Source of the DNA: Primulina eburnea
Lineage: Eukaryota; Streptophyta; Magnoliopsida; Lamiales; Gesneriaceae
Reading direction: 5' to 3'
NCBI RefSeq assembly: GCF_022965805.1
Contig: NC_133102.1
Coordinates: forward strand, 10,894,485 to 10,958,484
Length of the DNA stretch: 64,000 nt
The notes beneath the pieces are model-generated. The model saw only the letters and a list, made by a program, of their open reading frames with translations, was not told the origin of the DNA and ran no database searches. Shown here piece after piece: positions 1 through 9,778 of this stretch. Position numbers and translations under genes: made by a program. The first letter of the stretch is position 1; each line of letters starts with the position of its first letter.

Positions 1-198
1 ACTGATATCCCCCCTTGATCAGTGTCTAATTTAACTGATGAGCTCATTGGAGTGCTTGCTGCTGAACAAGATTCCATGCCAAATTTCTTCAGCAATTCCT
101 TGGTATATTTGGTTTGACTGATAAATATTCCTGAATCCAGTTGCTTCACTTGTAAACCAAGAAAGAATGTCAGCTCACCCATCATGCTCATCTCGAAC
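1..198 (-). pseudogene. Sire-A1 pol: reverse transcriptase segment after an internal deletion
   Basis: The minus strand encodes the RT connection region (residues like [18 protein letters not shown], then [10 protein letters not shown] and [12 protein letters not shown]) in a different frame from the upstream pol ORF. Compared with 28947-29149 of Sire-A2 the two are nearly identical, but about 260 bp that encode the YVDD catalytic region are missing between this segment and position 199. The frame is therefore shifted and meets a stop directly at the junction. RNase H lies beyond the left edge. Confidence 0.85.
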
Positions 199-2280
199 TT
201 ATCCTGGAGGTTGTTCAACGTAGACTTCTTCTTGCAATTGGCCATTTAGGAATGCACTTTTCACATCCATTTGATAGACTTTAAAGTTCTTGAAGGATGC
301 ATAGGCAAGAAATATTCTGATTGCCTCCAGTCTTGCAAATGGTGCATATGTTTCATCATAATCAATTCCTTCTTCTTGTCTATATCCTTGTGCCACTAGC
401 CTTGCTTTGTTGCGCACAACTGAACCATCTTCGTTCAGTTTGTTTCTGTACACCCATTTTGTACCTATAACAGTTTTAGAAGCTGGTCTTGGAACTAAGT
501 TCCAGACATTGTTATGAACAAACTGATTTAGCTCTTCTTGCATTGCATTAATCCACTTAGGATCAGCAAGAGTTTCGTCAGTTTTCGTTGGTTCTAATTG
601 AGATACAAAAGCTGAATGAATAAATAAATTTAGCATCTGATTTCTTGTTCTTACTGGATCAGATGGGTTACCTATTACCAGTTCTGGAGGGTGTGATTTC
701 TTCCATCTAAGTTCAGCATTTGTTGCTTCACCGTTAGCAAATTCTTCGTTAGGTAACTGAATGTTCTCAGTTTCAGTTGGAGCTGATTCAGTTGTTAACT
801 GATTCACATTAGTTTGCTCCACTAACTGATTGTCAAGATTTGCTTCCAATTCAGCTGGTTGATCCAATATTTCAGGTTCGGGTGTATGAAAGATATTTTG
901 ATTATTGCGACTTTCGTCTGAGTCATTATCTTCCAGACTGATATCTGTAAATTGATCAGCTAGCTCAACTTGATCAGTTGGCTTATCAATTAGTGCCGTT
1001 TCATCAAAATCAACATGTGCAGATTCTTCAACATTTAAGGTTTTCTTATTAAATACTCTGTAAGCTATGCTAACTGATGAATATCCAAGGAATATTCCTT
1101 CTGCAGATTTGGCATCGAATGCTTTTAGATAATTTTTACCATTGTTATGAATAAAACATCTACAGCCAAATATTTTGAAGTAAGTGATTATGCTTTTTCT
1201 TCCATGCCAGATCTCATATGGTGTTTTCATGTGATTTTTATTAATCATTGATCTGTTCTGAGTGTAGCACGCAGTGTTTACTGCCTCTGCCCAAAATCTT
1301 TGAGAAATACCAGAATCAGCAAGCATTGTTCTAGCAGCTTCTTTAAGAGTCCGATTCCTTCTCTCAGCTACACCGTTTTGCTGAGGTGTTCTTGCTGCTG
1401 AGAGCTCATGCTTGATTCCAGTATTTTTTAAAAAGCTTGAAAGTGTTTGATTGATGAATTCAGTTCCTCGATCAGATCTGATTCGATCAATCCCAACTGA
1501 TTTTTCATTTAAAAGTCTTTTGAAGAGTTTAATCAGTTGTGCAGCCGTATGGTCTTTGGATTTGAGAAATATAACCAAAGTAAATCTTGAAAAGTCATCT
1601 ACGACCACCAAGGTGTATTTCATTCCCCCTAAGCTCATGACTGGTATTGGACCAAAGAGATCCATGTGCAATAGTTCTAAGCATCGGGATGAAGATTTAC
1701 AGCCTTTGTTTTTGAAAGAGGATCGTACTTGTTTTCCATACTGACATGCTGAGCAAAGTTTTTCTTTTGAAAAATTTATTTTGGATAAACCAGTTACAAG
1801 TTCATGCTTACTCAGATAGGCAAGGGATTTAAAATTTAAATGATTTAACCTTTTATGCCACAACCAGTTTTGAGATGATTTAGAGGCAATAAAACATACC
1901 GGTGCATAAGGTTGATCATTCCATCTGACTTTGTAAGTGCTTCCACACCTTTTGCCAGTTAGAATAATCTCTTCAGTTGAGTTTTTGACTGAACAAGAGT
2001 GTTTGTCAAACTGAACTGAGAATCCATTATCGCATAACTGACTAATGCTTATCAGATTATACTTAAGATTCTCGACTAATAAAACATCATTAATGGTGAA
2101 GTTACAATGGATAAGCTTACCCTTACCCACAGTTTTACCTTTGGAGTTATCCTCAAAACTGATGTTTGGACCAGTGTATTTGACCAGTTGAGATAATAAA
2201 TTTGAATCTCCTGTCATATGTCGTGAGCATCCACTGTCCAAATACCATATTGATCCAATGCTTGTACCTTCTATCTGCAA
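199..2280 (-). pseudogene. pol: Sire-A1 pol: protease, GAG-pre-integrase, integrase and N-terminal RT
   Basis: A 693-codon open stretch. Residues 12-24 hold the retroviral aspartic protease motif [13 protein letters not shown]. The HHCC zinc region follows (H142, H146, C177, C180, within WLWHKRLNH and CSACQYGK). The integrase catalytic triad is D207 (HMDLFGPI), D270 (IRSDRGTEF) and E306 ([10 protein letters not shown]). After an acidic linker the RT begins near residue 555, with [18 protein letters not shown] and [13 protein letters not shown]. It stops after EQPPG, where about 260 bp are missing relative to Sire-A2, so the palm domain with its second catalytic aspartates is lost. PR and INT look intact; the element cannot make full-length RT. 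There is no good ATG; the first in-frame residues follow a TTGCAG that resembles a splice acceptor. Confidence 0.9.
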
Positions 2281-2312
2281 TCAAACACAAAATAAGATTG
2301 TGGTACCCTTTT

Positions 2313-4282
2313 CTATTTGGGTCCAAAGTTGATTAGTCCTTTAGGAATCCAGACTTGAATCAGTCTAACTGACCGTCCTGTTGCTGTATTCCATATGGTC
2401 CTTCCTTGTCTGTGTGTGCTTGGTGTATGGTGTGTGGATGATACAACATGTGTTTTGCCCTTTTTCAAATGATTGTTCAACCTATATCTTCTCTGAACTG
2501 GCTTACTATTGTAGTAGTTTGAGTAGCCATTTGAATATTTTCTGCTGAGAGTTTTTAGTTGCTGACTCCATGAGTCAGTCTCACCCTTTGGATTATATCC
2601 AATGCCACATCTCTTGCTTTTATTCATATTCTGAAATGGCTGTTCAATCAGTTTACTGGGCTCTGCTTGTTCTTGTACCATAACTGATTTTACAAAGTGA
2701 ATATATTTCCCTTTGTTCATATTCAGTTTTGGTTGAGTATCTTGGGAAGACGAATCATCTTTACTATAGAATCCTAAACCAGTTTTATCATCAACTGATT
2801 TCTGAGAATTCTGTATATTAGTTAAAGTTTAAGATGATTTGTTCCAAGCCTGAGTAAGCTCGTTGTGCTTTGAATTTTCAAGCAACAATTTTTGAATCAT
2901 TAATTGATCCCTGCTTCTTTCATTTCTGAGTTCAGCAATCTCCCTTCTCAGACTCAACATATCAACTGATTCATCAGTTTTTGTTTTATCGTCTTTGGGA
3001 TCATCTTGCTTTGCTCTGGTTTTTTCAAACAATAAAGCAAGCTTTTGATACTCACTGACCATGTCATGAAGAGTTGAGATGAGTTCTTCTCTTGTAAAAT
3101 CAGTTGAACTAAAATCAAATACCTGCTGATCGCTTGATTGATCTTCTATGTTATCAGCCATCAGACATTTTACTTCTTCCTCATCCTCACTGGAACTGCA
3201 AGAACTTTCTGGTTCTGACTCTTCGCTGTCAGTTTCTGCCCATTTGGCTTTGCTATCTTCAGCTAGGAGTACTTCATGTTTCTTTCTGTAAGGCTTCTTG
3301 TCGTCCTTAGATCTCCTCTTATGCTCATACACTTTCTTCTTTCTTTCAGTTGAGGCTTGATTGTTTTTTTTAGGCTTGGGACAGTTAGCAATAAAGTGAC
3401 CCGATTTGCCACAGTTGTAACATACATTAGACTCTTCTCTGGAGTTGTTTCTTTGATAATTCTTCTGAAAATTTCCTTGATTTTTCCTCATGAATCTTCC
3501 AAATTTCTTAATGAATAATGACATAGCATCATTGCTCAGTTGATCAGCAGCTTTCTCAACTGAACCAGTTGGTTCACTTCTAACAGCAGTCAAGGCAGTA
3601 GTTGCTGCTGGGGTAGATGGTTCTCCTTCTCGAGTTTGAAGTTCAAACTCATATGCTTTCAGATCAGCGAATAAATCATGAAGTTCAACTTTGTTCAGAT
3701 CTTTGGATTCCCTCATTGCCATAGTTTTGACATCCCATTCTTTGGGAAGTCCTCTGATTACTTTCAACGCTACTTCATTATTTGTATACACTTTTCCAAG
3801 TGCATTCAGTTCGTTGATGATACAGCTGGTTCTTTCATCATATTCGTGCATTGTTTCTCCCATCTTCATTCTGATGTTGTCGAACTTCTGCACAACAACT
3901 CAAAAATTTTGTTTTCTTTGGTTTGTTCATTGCCTTCGCAAAGTTGAATTAACTTCTCCCAAATTTCTTTGGCGGTTTTGCACATTTTGATTTTACTGAA
4001 CGTTACTTTGTCCAGTGTCTTATACAATATGTCTTTTGCAACATTGTCTAGATTTGCCTTTCTCTTGTCCTCAGTAGTCCACTCATCTCTGGGCTTTTCA
4101 ATTCGGTGAGGTGCCCCTTCAGTAATAGCAACAGCTGTGTTTGCTTTCAAAATCTTCATGGGTCCGTCGGTTATAACGTGTCACATGTCATCGTCTTGTG
4201 CAGCTAGATGAGCCTGCATTCTGATTTTCCAATCATCGAAATCTTCTCTGGAGAACATAGGAATCTTATTGAATGAGGACAT
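2313..4282 (-). pseudogene. gag: Sire-A1 gag (capsid/nucleocapsid), broken
   Basis: Begins at the ATG at 4282 (MSSFNKIPMFS), 39 bp past the primer binding site. The N-terminal half is a copia gag domain (WKIRMQAHL, then KEIWEKLIQLCEGN). A CCHC zinc knuckle, CYNCGKSGHFIANC, lies near 3370-3430 and is followed by a Lys-rich stretch, an acidic Ser/Glu stretch and a predicted coiled coil, and it ends in GPK-stop at 2313. Breaks: a TGA in place of the Trp codon of the DDMWYVITD motif (near 4180); a one-base shift near 3890 that Sire-A2 shares exactly; a TAA at 2829 where Sire-A2 has Lys. Gag would form the cytoplasmic virus-like particle; this copy cannot make a full protein. Confidence 0.88.
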
Positions 4283-4320
4283 AGTGATCAGATTGAGTAT
4301 AGATAATCTTTGATAGGATA

Positions 4321-4338
4321 TGCCCTGCTCTGATACCA
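4321..4338 (-). other. Primer binding site of Sire-A1
   Basis: Minus-strand TGGTATCAGAGCAGGGCA, complementary to the 3' end of plant initiator tRNA-Met, two bases from the LTR. It fixes the element orientation and the LTR edge. Confidence 0.9.
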
Positions 4339-4340
4339 CT

Positions 4341-5322
4341 TGTAAGGATCGTTTAATCGACTAAGGAGTGTTTAGAAGGGGGGGTTGAATAAACACTTCT
4401 ACGAATTTAAATGTTCTTCGAAAAAGGTAGTTCAGTTTTATTACAAACTGAACTAAATATCCCGTCGGTCAATAACAATCAGTTAAACTGAATAAACAGT
4501 TGCGGAAAGTAAACTGATTGAAAGATAGAGTATCTAAATGAGAATGAAAAACTGAAGTAAAAACAACACAATATGTTTCTGGATGTTCGGAGATTTGAAT
4601 AACTCCTACGTCACCCCTTCTATCTCAAGGATATGATATTCACTAAAAGACTTTGATCGAGTACAACACTTGTACAGACCCACTTCAGTTAGGACTTATC
4701 TACTGCCTAAACTGAAACTCTTAGTATAACACAATGATCTCTGTGAGTAACTGAACTTAGCACTTTATTGAATTATCAATATTACAGAGTGCTAGTTTGC
4801 TCAACTTGTAGCCTTGATTGCTACGAATAGATCTAATAAGAGTGAGCTGAGATTTTGACAGAGTAATAGCAAGTTTGAGATTGATAGATCGTCGTCACTC
4901 TTCAACTGCTCTTTAGTCATATTTATAGACTTATCTTTCAACGGTAACTTTGAATTTATGTATCCGTTGATTGCCACTTCATCATTTCTTGGACAGTGTT
5001 CTTGATTGCCACTTCATTATTGATTGTAAAATGGCGTTTTAATTTCAATAGCCGAAATACGTTGTTCTATGCGGTGCGGCTTTCCATATTCAGTTGCTGT
5101 CTGATATGTCTTTCTGTCTGTTGAATGATCTTTCCCGAGGTATCTTCAGTTGAGAGACTTTAATATTTTCGGCTGAATGTTTTAACTGATCAGTTCTCAA
5201 CTGATCAGTTTGTGTCAGCTGATTTCAGTTGATAAGTCTAGCTGCCAAATTTGCTTTCGCATATTAGTTGTTTTAATCGATTGATTTATGTTTTGTCAAA
5301 CTCCAGAATTTAGTTTCCAACA
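4341..5322 (-). repeat. 5' LTR of Sire-A1
   Basis: 982 bp, TG...CA on the minus strand (TGTTGGAAAC... to ...GATCCTTACA), bounded by the PBS on one side and by Sire-B ORF3 on the other. The same length and nearly the same sequence occur at 22543-23524. A TATA box (CTATAAATA, minus strand, 4920-4928) gives the likely promoter. Upstream of it, near 5185-5210, lie two copies of the perfect 12-bp palindrome AACTGATCAGTT, within a wider cluster of CAGTTGA/TCAGCTGA motifs. Confidence 0.92.
4920..4928 (-). promoter_or_regulatory. TATA box of Sire-A1 LTR
   Basis: CTATAAATA on the minus strand, about 590 bp before the LTR 3' edge. The same motif occupies the same relative place in both Sire-A2 LTRs. 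Confidence 0.6.
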
Positions 5323-7730
5323 CATACATTTTATGCATAGATTCCGTCGTTCTATATATTTCCTTGGACATACGGTCTCGGAAGAACTGAGCACCACTGA
5401 TTTCTACGGCATTTTCAAGAAATAACCGCTTGACTATATCAGAAAGATTCTGGAGCTCCTTTTGTAGAATATCAATCTGAAATTCTAAATTAAAGGGTTC
5501 CGATTCTGGTGATGGAGTTCGTGCAAGCAAGCATTGCCTTATCTCGGCAAGTCTGGTATCAGTGTCAGTTGGTACAGGATTGGCGACAACCAATGCAATA
5601 GAGTCTTGAAATTTTGTAGGAGGAATAGCATCCGTTGGATCAGTAGAGTGGCCAGGTTCAGCAGAGCTTGCGTCTGGAACAGTAGTAACAAGTGATTCTG
5701 CAGTAGTGTTCTTAGGAACAATCTCCTCAACATGAGCAATAGATGCAGGAACCATATTCTCTTCAGATGGAACAACTTCAGTAGTTCCAAATGGTTGTTC
5801 CGCAGACACAGGTTCAGATTGCTGTTTCAAAAGAGCTTCCATTTATACTTGATGTTCAGCAGAAAAGTTCTCTAGATTTGGCAATAAAGAGGATGGGGCA
5901 GCATCTGAGTCTGGTATGGATTGGTCTGCTGTTGGAGAAGATGATTGATCTAAAGCAGTATTTAGATCGGTTTCTGGAGCAGTAGAGAGCGTAGGAACGA
6001 TTGATTCAATGACTTCTTCCACCAAATCTGGTTCACGCACAGAGAAGAGATATGAGGATTGAATAGGCTTCTTTGGTGATGCAAGAGTACTGAGAGCAGG
6101 AGCTTTTGGTGAAGCTGGAGTCTGTTCCTCAACTGTCTGAATCTGAGTAAAGTCTGGAACAAAGCCTACATGATATTGAATGGGCTCTCCAAAGGCCCTT
6201 TCTTGAGCAAGAAGTTGCTCGCTCATCTGCCTCAATCTTGCAGTCAGAACATGAATAACATGTTTATCTTGAGCAGCAGTAGGAATTGTAGGATCAAAAT
6301 TTGATTAGAGAATTTTCAGAACAGATTCTAACTTCTGACATTTTAGCTGTTCAAAGATGTAGCATCGTCTACGCATGGCTTCAATCACATTTTCAGTTTT
6401 GGCAAACTTAAAAACTTTCCTTTCAGTGTTCATTATTTTCGCATAAGAGCCTTTCTTCTTGAAGTATGAGAAAGAATGAAAAACTCGAACTTTGTGCCAT
6501 TCATCAAAGAAATTTATGTCGTCACTAGCAAAACTTGCTATTTCTGCTAAGTGAAGATCAACACCAGTTGTCACAAATGTCTTGGGTCCAAGAGATTGTG
6601 GTTCTTCAGTCATTTTTTCTTTCCCTTTAGCAGATGATGAGACAGGCAATACGGGTCGAAAAGCAGAAGACCCCGTAGTTGATTCTCGAATAACAATTCC
6701 AGACACAGGTCTGAAAGTTGAAACAGTAGATGTTGTTGGAACAGAGATAGCAGTTGGTAGTGAAATAGGAGCAGTGGGTCGTGCAGAAGAAACAACTTCT
6801 GGAAACACTTGCCTTATCGGAACACTATCTAATTCATAGATTGCTGTTGTCTTCTTGATCCGAAGAACAGTTCGAGCTTTCTTTTTGCTGGGAGTAGGGG
6901 GTAGAGATGGTTGAATGGGAGCAGCAGACTCCTCGGACACTGTCTTGTCAGAATCAGTAGATGTAACCACTCTCTTTCTTTTAATCTTCTTTTGAAATCC
7001 TTGATCCTTAGAAATAGTGTCTCCAATCTCCCTTTTAAAGCAACAAATTCAGCCACAATTGGCTTGGGCCTTAAAGCGAGTACATTGTCAGCGTCAATCA
7101 TTGTCACAGAATTAGCATTTTGTTCACTTGTAAAGGCAAAACCAGCATCTTTTATCATTGTGCTGATCTGAACAGCAAATCCAGAGCTTTTCATTGTAAC
7201 CATATCTTTCATCATTCGAAACAAGAAACGACTCCAATCCATTTTAATTCCTGAAGTGATGGCAACCCTCACTTGGACTTTCTCCTTTGTCAGTTTATCA
7301 AACGTAAGGCCTTTGCCACAATGTCAGCAAGCACTTGATACTCTATTTTGAGAAGCTTCTTGAAGCAAGATGGAGACAGTTCGTCTCCAGAAGCTGAGAA
7401 GGTGCTGAGAGCAGTAGACATCTCTTGCTTAGAAATATCGGAGAGTTCAGAAATACCTGAACATGGGAGGAAAAAGGTTGATCCCAATAGTGAGGCATCA
7501 ATGGAGATGAATGCGTCTTCTTGAGAATGAATGATCTTTCCTTCTTGAATAGTTGCCCTATCATAGAAATCCAGAAGGGCAGTTTTGTAAATCGCTGCAG
7601 GTGCTTCCAATAATTTTCGGAGTCCTGATTTTTCTAGGGCTTGGAACATTTTGACAAGATTCTCATCTTTGATATTGATAATTGAAGTAAAGTTTACTTG
7701 ATAGGCATTAAGAGTATATGCTCCGGCCAT
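5323..7730 (-). pseudogene. Sire-B ORF3 (env-position protein), degenerate
   Basis: Starts at the ATG at 7730 (MAGAYTLNAYQVNF). It matches the start of the intact ORF3 of Sire-A2: both have an N-terminal region with FxSIxxIxDxxVxxxFQxLExxGL, a FYxxxxI stretch and a long Pro/Ser/Thr-rich middle. The frame is broken into at least five pieces (7730-7290, 7272-6829, 6970-6305, 6235-5843, 5842-5323) by single-base shifts and stops. The last residues before Sire-A1 correspond to the coiled-coil end. No signal peptide or membrane segment is visible. Function unknown; the position downstream of pol is where Sireviruses carry their env-like ORF. Confidence 0.75.
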
Positions 7731-8186
7731 TTCTGTAGAAATGAATCAGATATATTTTGTAGTAGAGAAGAAATATTTAAGAGAAAACAGTATCTGAGTA
7801 GCAAAAGTTTTGAAGCAATAACGGTGAAAAGTAAGAAACTGATATATTAAAAGAAAAGAATGTACAGCCGTCAATGTAAACATAAGGACACGTGTCAATA
7901 TGTTTACAGTTGAGTATTTTGAAATGATAGCCAGATCATGTCAGACTGACCAATGATTTTAAAACATTTTGAATCTCGGAGAATATAGCGGGCTGTCCAA
8001 GCAGTTACTTTTGAAATAATCAGAAGAGAAGTTGTCGTTTTATGATAACGTCTACTGGAAGTTTTTAAAGTACTGAAATAATTGAGCACTTTGATAAAAC
8101 CAGTAGACTTGTTGTTTTATCAAAAGGACAGACATTCTATCTGTTTTCGAAAAAGATACGAAAATCTTATTATGACTAAGATACTG

Positions 8187-8195
8187 TTCCCCCTC
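8187..8195 (-). other. Polypurine-tract-like motif upstream of antisense gene a
   Basis: Minus strand CGAGGGGGAA; resembles the true PPT next to the Sire-A2 3' LTR, but lies about 2.9 kb before the expected 3' LTR. One of a series of internal PPT-like tracts in these elements. Confidence 0.4.
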
Positions 8196-8300
8196 GATAA
8201 AAGCAACCAATAAATGCAGAGATGTGGTATCTGAGGACAAGAGGGATGAATCTTGGTATCCGTGTAACCAAATTGCCGTCTCTTCAGCTTCCTGAGACTC

Positions 8301-8308
8301 TATATAAG
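8301..8308 (+). promoter_or_regulatory. Candidate TATA box for antisense gene a of Sire-B
   Basis: TATATAAG on the plus strand, 64 bp before the ATG at 8365 and pointing against the element's own transcription. Confidence 0.4.
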
Positions 8309-8364
8309 TGCCTGCAAGTTCAAAAACTAATTCATTTAAGATTTATTTTATCAAACCAATACAC

Positions 8365-8631
8365 ATGATAGGTGCAAGTGATCTCTCGGAGTCTTGTCCA
8401 GAGTCAGAATCAGCAGAGGAATTCCAAAGACAACTTTCAGTCTCTCGTAACCAAATGTTTGAAGACATCTTTTTCAAATACGTTAGTGCTGACAAGACCC
8501 AAGCTTGCCAGAGTCTTATAAGAAACAAGCTTGCTGTAATCTTTTCGAAGAAGACCATCCTTTTCCTGCTGAAGTACTTTGAAACAAGAAAAGTACTTCA
8601 ATCTGCTGATATCAACAAATGTAGTAGATAA
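8365..8631 (+). CDS. Antisense gene a of Sire-B, small protein of unknown function
   Basis: 88 codons on the strand opposite to gag, pol and ORF3, in the spacer between RNase H and ORF3. I do not recognise the family. The start at 8365 (MIGASDLSES) was chosen over the in-frame ATG at 8308 because a TATA box occupies 8301-8308. The middle (around SADKTQACQSL, then FSKKTILFLLKYFETRK and LQSADI) can be aligned by eye with antisense gene b at 9227 (ATWTKVQELQS, FSKELLAMEKYYRR, HSADSADV). This suggests a diverged tandem copy that has lost its C-terminal Trp motif. A conserved spacer block (GACTTG...ACTTCTTCA, near 8755) follows. Whether it is translated is unproven. Confidence 0.4.
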   Translation: MIGASDLSESCPESESAEEFQRQLSVSRNQMFEDIFFKYVSADKTQACQSLIRNKLAVIFSKKTILFLLKYFETRKVLQSADINKCSR

Positions 8632-9040
8632 AATCAATGTAAAGCTTCTGGTTAAAGAATATTTTGACATCTTTTGTTTATCTACTGCTTTCATTGAATA
8701 ATAAAATAGTTTGAGTAAGAAAAGCTTAGTCTGGTAAATCAGAAGACGTTTCGGTTGACTTGAGACTTTTCCACTTCTTCATCGTTTAATGTACCGAAAA
8801 GGTTCCTTAATAAAATTTCAGTTGAAATACTTGATGTTTCTTTATTATTTTTTTTTTTGCAAATAACTCAATGTCAACTGAATAATATATAACTGATAAA
8901 TGGTAAAAATAAAAAATTATTCAGAAGGGAATTTGTTGTCTTATGATAGCTTCTACTGGAAGAAGAAAAGAATGCCTTGTTTTATCGAAAAGACAAATCA
9001 CATTCTGCATCTGACATAAAATCAAATATAATCAGAATAA

Positions 9041-9053
9041 ATTTCCCCCTAAA
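9041..9053 (-). other. Polypurine-tract-like motif upstream of antisense gene b
   Basis: Minus strand TTTAGGGGGAAAT. An almost identical block, TTTAGGGGGAA, precedes antisense gene a of Sire-A2 (26865-26878), and both are followed by a conserved TGCA/TTAA stretch. It may be a duplicated PPT or part of the antisense promoter. Confidence 0.45.
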
Positions 9054-9172
9054 TTAATGCAATTATTAAATGATAATTCTCGGTAATTGAACCGTCGATA
9101 GCTTGACATAGAACGCTTTACAATTCCTATTGCAGTCATGATTACCTCGATCTTTGGTACCTGGTTTGTCAT

Positions 9173-9181
9173 CTATAAATA
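9173..9181 (+). promoter_or_regulatory. Candidate TATA box for antisense gene b of Sire-B
   Basis: CTATAAATA on the plus strand, about 50 bp before the ATG at 9227. The flank (CTTTG..CCTGG upstream, AGAATAG/GGAATAG..AAGTTAG downstream) is shared with 26960-27000 of Sire-A2, which supports a conserved promoter. Confidence 0.55.
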
Positions 9182-9226
9182 CAGGAATAGAAGTTAGCCA
9201 TATAGTCACTTTTAAACATAAAGAAT

Positions 9227-9634
9227 ATGGCAAGAGAGAATAGTCCTGATTTGGCCGAGGAGTTCTTGAAGGAAGTGATAGCTGCAAGGAAGGAGGCAAT
9301 TGAAGACAATGTTCCGGAAAAGGCACTTGCTACCTGGACTAAGGTCCAGGAGCTTCAGTCCGCCTTTGAAGGTGGGCTGGTGTCTTTCTCCAAGGAGCTG
9401 TTAGCAATGGAGAAGTATTATCGACGTCTTCATAGTGCTGATAGCGCAGACGTCTTCTCTGAAGATGGCGTCTACCTCCTCATGCTCTTAAAGGAGCAGA
9501 GGACTTTGAAAAAGATTGCTTTTTCAGAGGATTTTCTGCGTACCTCTACCGGAGAGCTATCCACTTGGTTGGCAATCTGGAGAGCGTACGTTAAAAAAGA
9601 AATAAAGAATGTACGCCCCCGCTTCTATCATTAA
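9227..9634 (+). CDS. Antisense gene b of Sire-B, intact 135-residue protein, unknown family
   Basis: Complete ORF from ATG to TAA, opposite in strand to all other genes of the element. No known domain is recognised. Residues 1-30 are acidic and mixed. A first Trp motif ATWTKVQEL (W37) is followed by a helical stretch (FSKELLAMEKYYRRLHSADS, 54-73), a Leu-rich helix (YLLMLLKEQRTLKKI, 83-97) and a C-terminal motif TWLAIWRAYV (W114, W118). Both Trp motifs recur in the Sire-A2 copies (TTWEKIYEL; TWMNMWIASV; DWVRAWLDTV). No signal peptide or membrane segment. The intact frame in an element whose gag, pol and ORF3 are all broken argues for late constraint or chance survival. Could be a captured host gene or an element regulator. 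Confidence 0.55.
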   Translation: MARENSPDLAEEFLKEVIAARKEAIEDNVPEKALATWTKVQELQSAFEGGLVSFSKELLAMEKYYRRLHSADSADVFSEDGVYLLMLLKEQRTLKKIAFSEDFLRTSTGELSTWLAIWRAYVKKEIKNVRPRFYH

Positions 9635-9778
9635 TGAAATTCTTATATTCTGTTTACTGATTGTCTCTTTTGCTTAGCTTTTATTGTCTGCAAACTAAAA
9701 CTGAACATCACAAGAGGGGACTAAATCACAATACATCAATGGAATGAAGATAACAAACAATTAATTTAAGTCTATCAA

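Larger units (their letters stand above)
1..5322 (-). mobile_element. Sire-A1: Ty1/copia Sirevirus-like retrotransposon, left end outside window
   Basis: Reading on the minus strand, the order is 5' LTR (4341-5322), primer binding site, gag, protease, integrase and reverse transcriptase, which runs off the left edge. The domain order PR-INT-RT is that of copia elements. The long gag with an acidic and coiled-coil tail after the zinc knuckle is Sirevirus-like. It is inserted in the third ORF of Sire-B, whose last codons run straight into the LTR at 5322/5323. The five bases right of the LTR are CATAC, so the same five bases are expected left of the unseen end. Its sequence is very close to Sire-A2, but the flanks differ, so it is an independent insertion. 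Confidence 0.93.

Noticed and set aside
2281..2312. A 29-32-bp mini intron (GTACCA...TTGCAG) between gag and pol
   Set aside because: Far below the minimum plant intron length; only the acceptor-like part is kept as an observation.
3678..3990. Plus-strand ORFs of 89 and 99 codons, repeated at 32088 and 32101
   Set aside because: Shadows of gag on the other strand, repeated because Sire-A1 and Sire-A2 share gag. Unlike the antisense genes they overlap a known coding frame.
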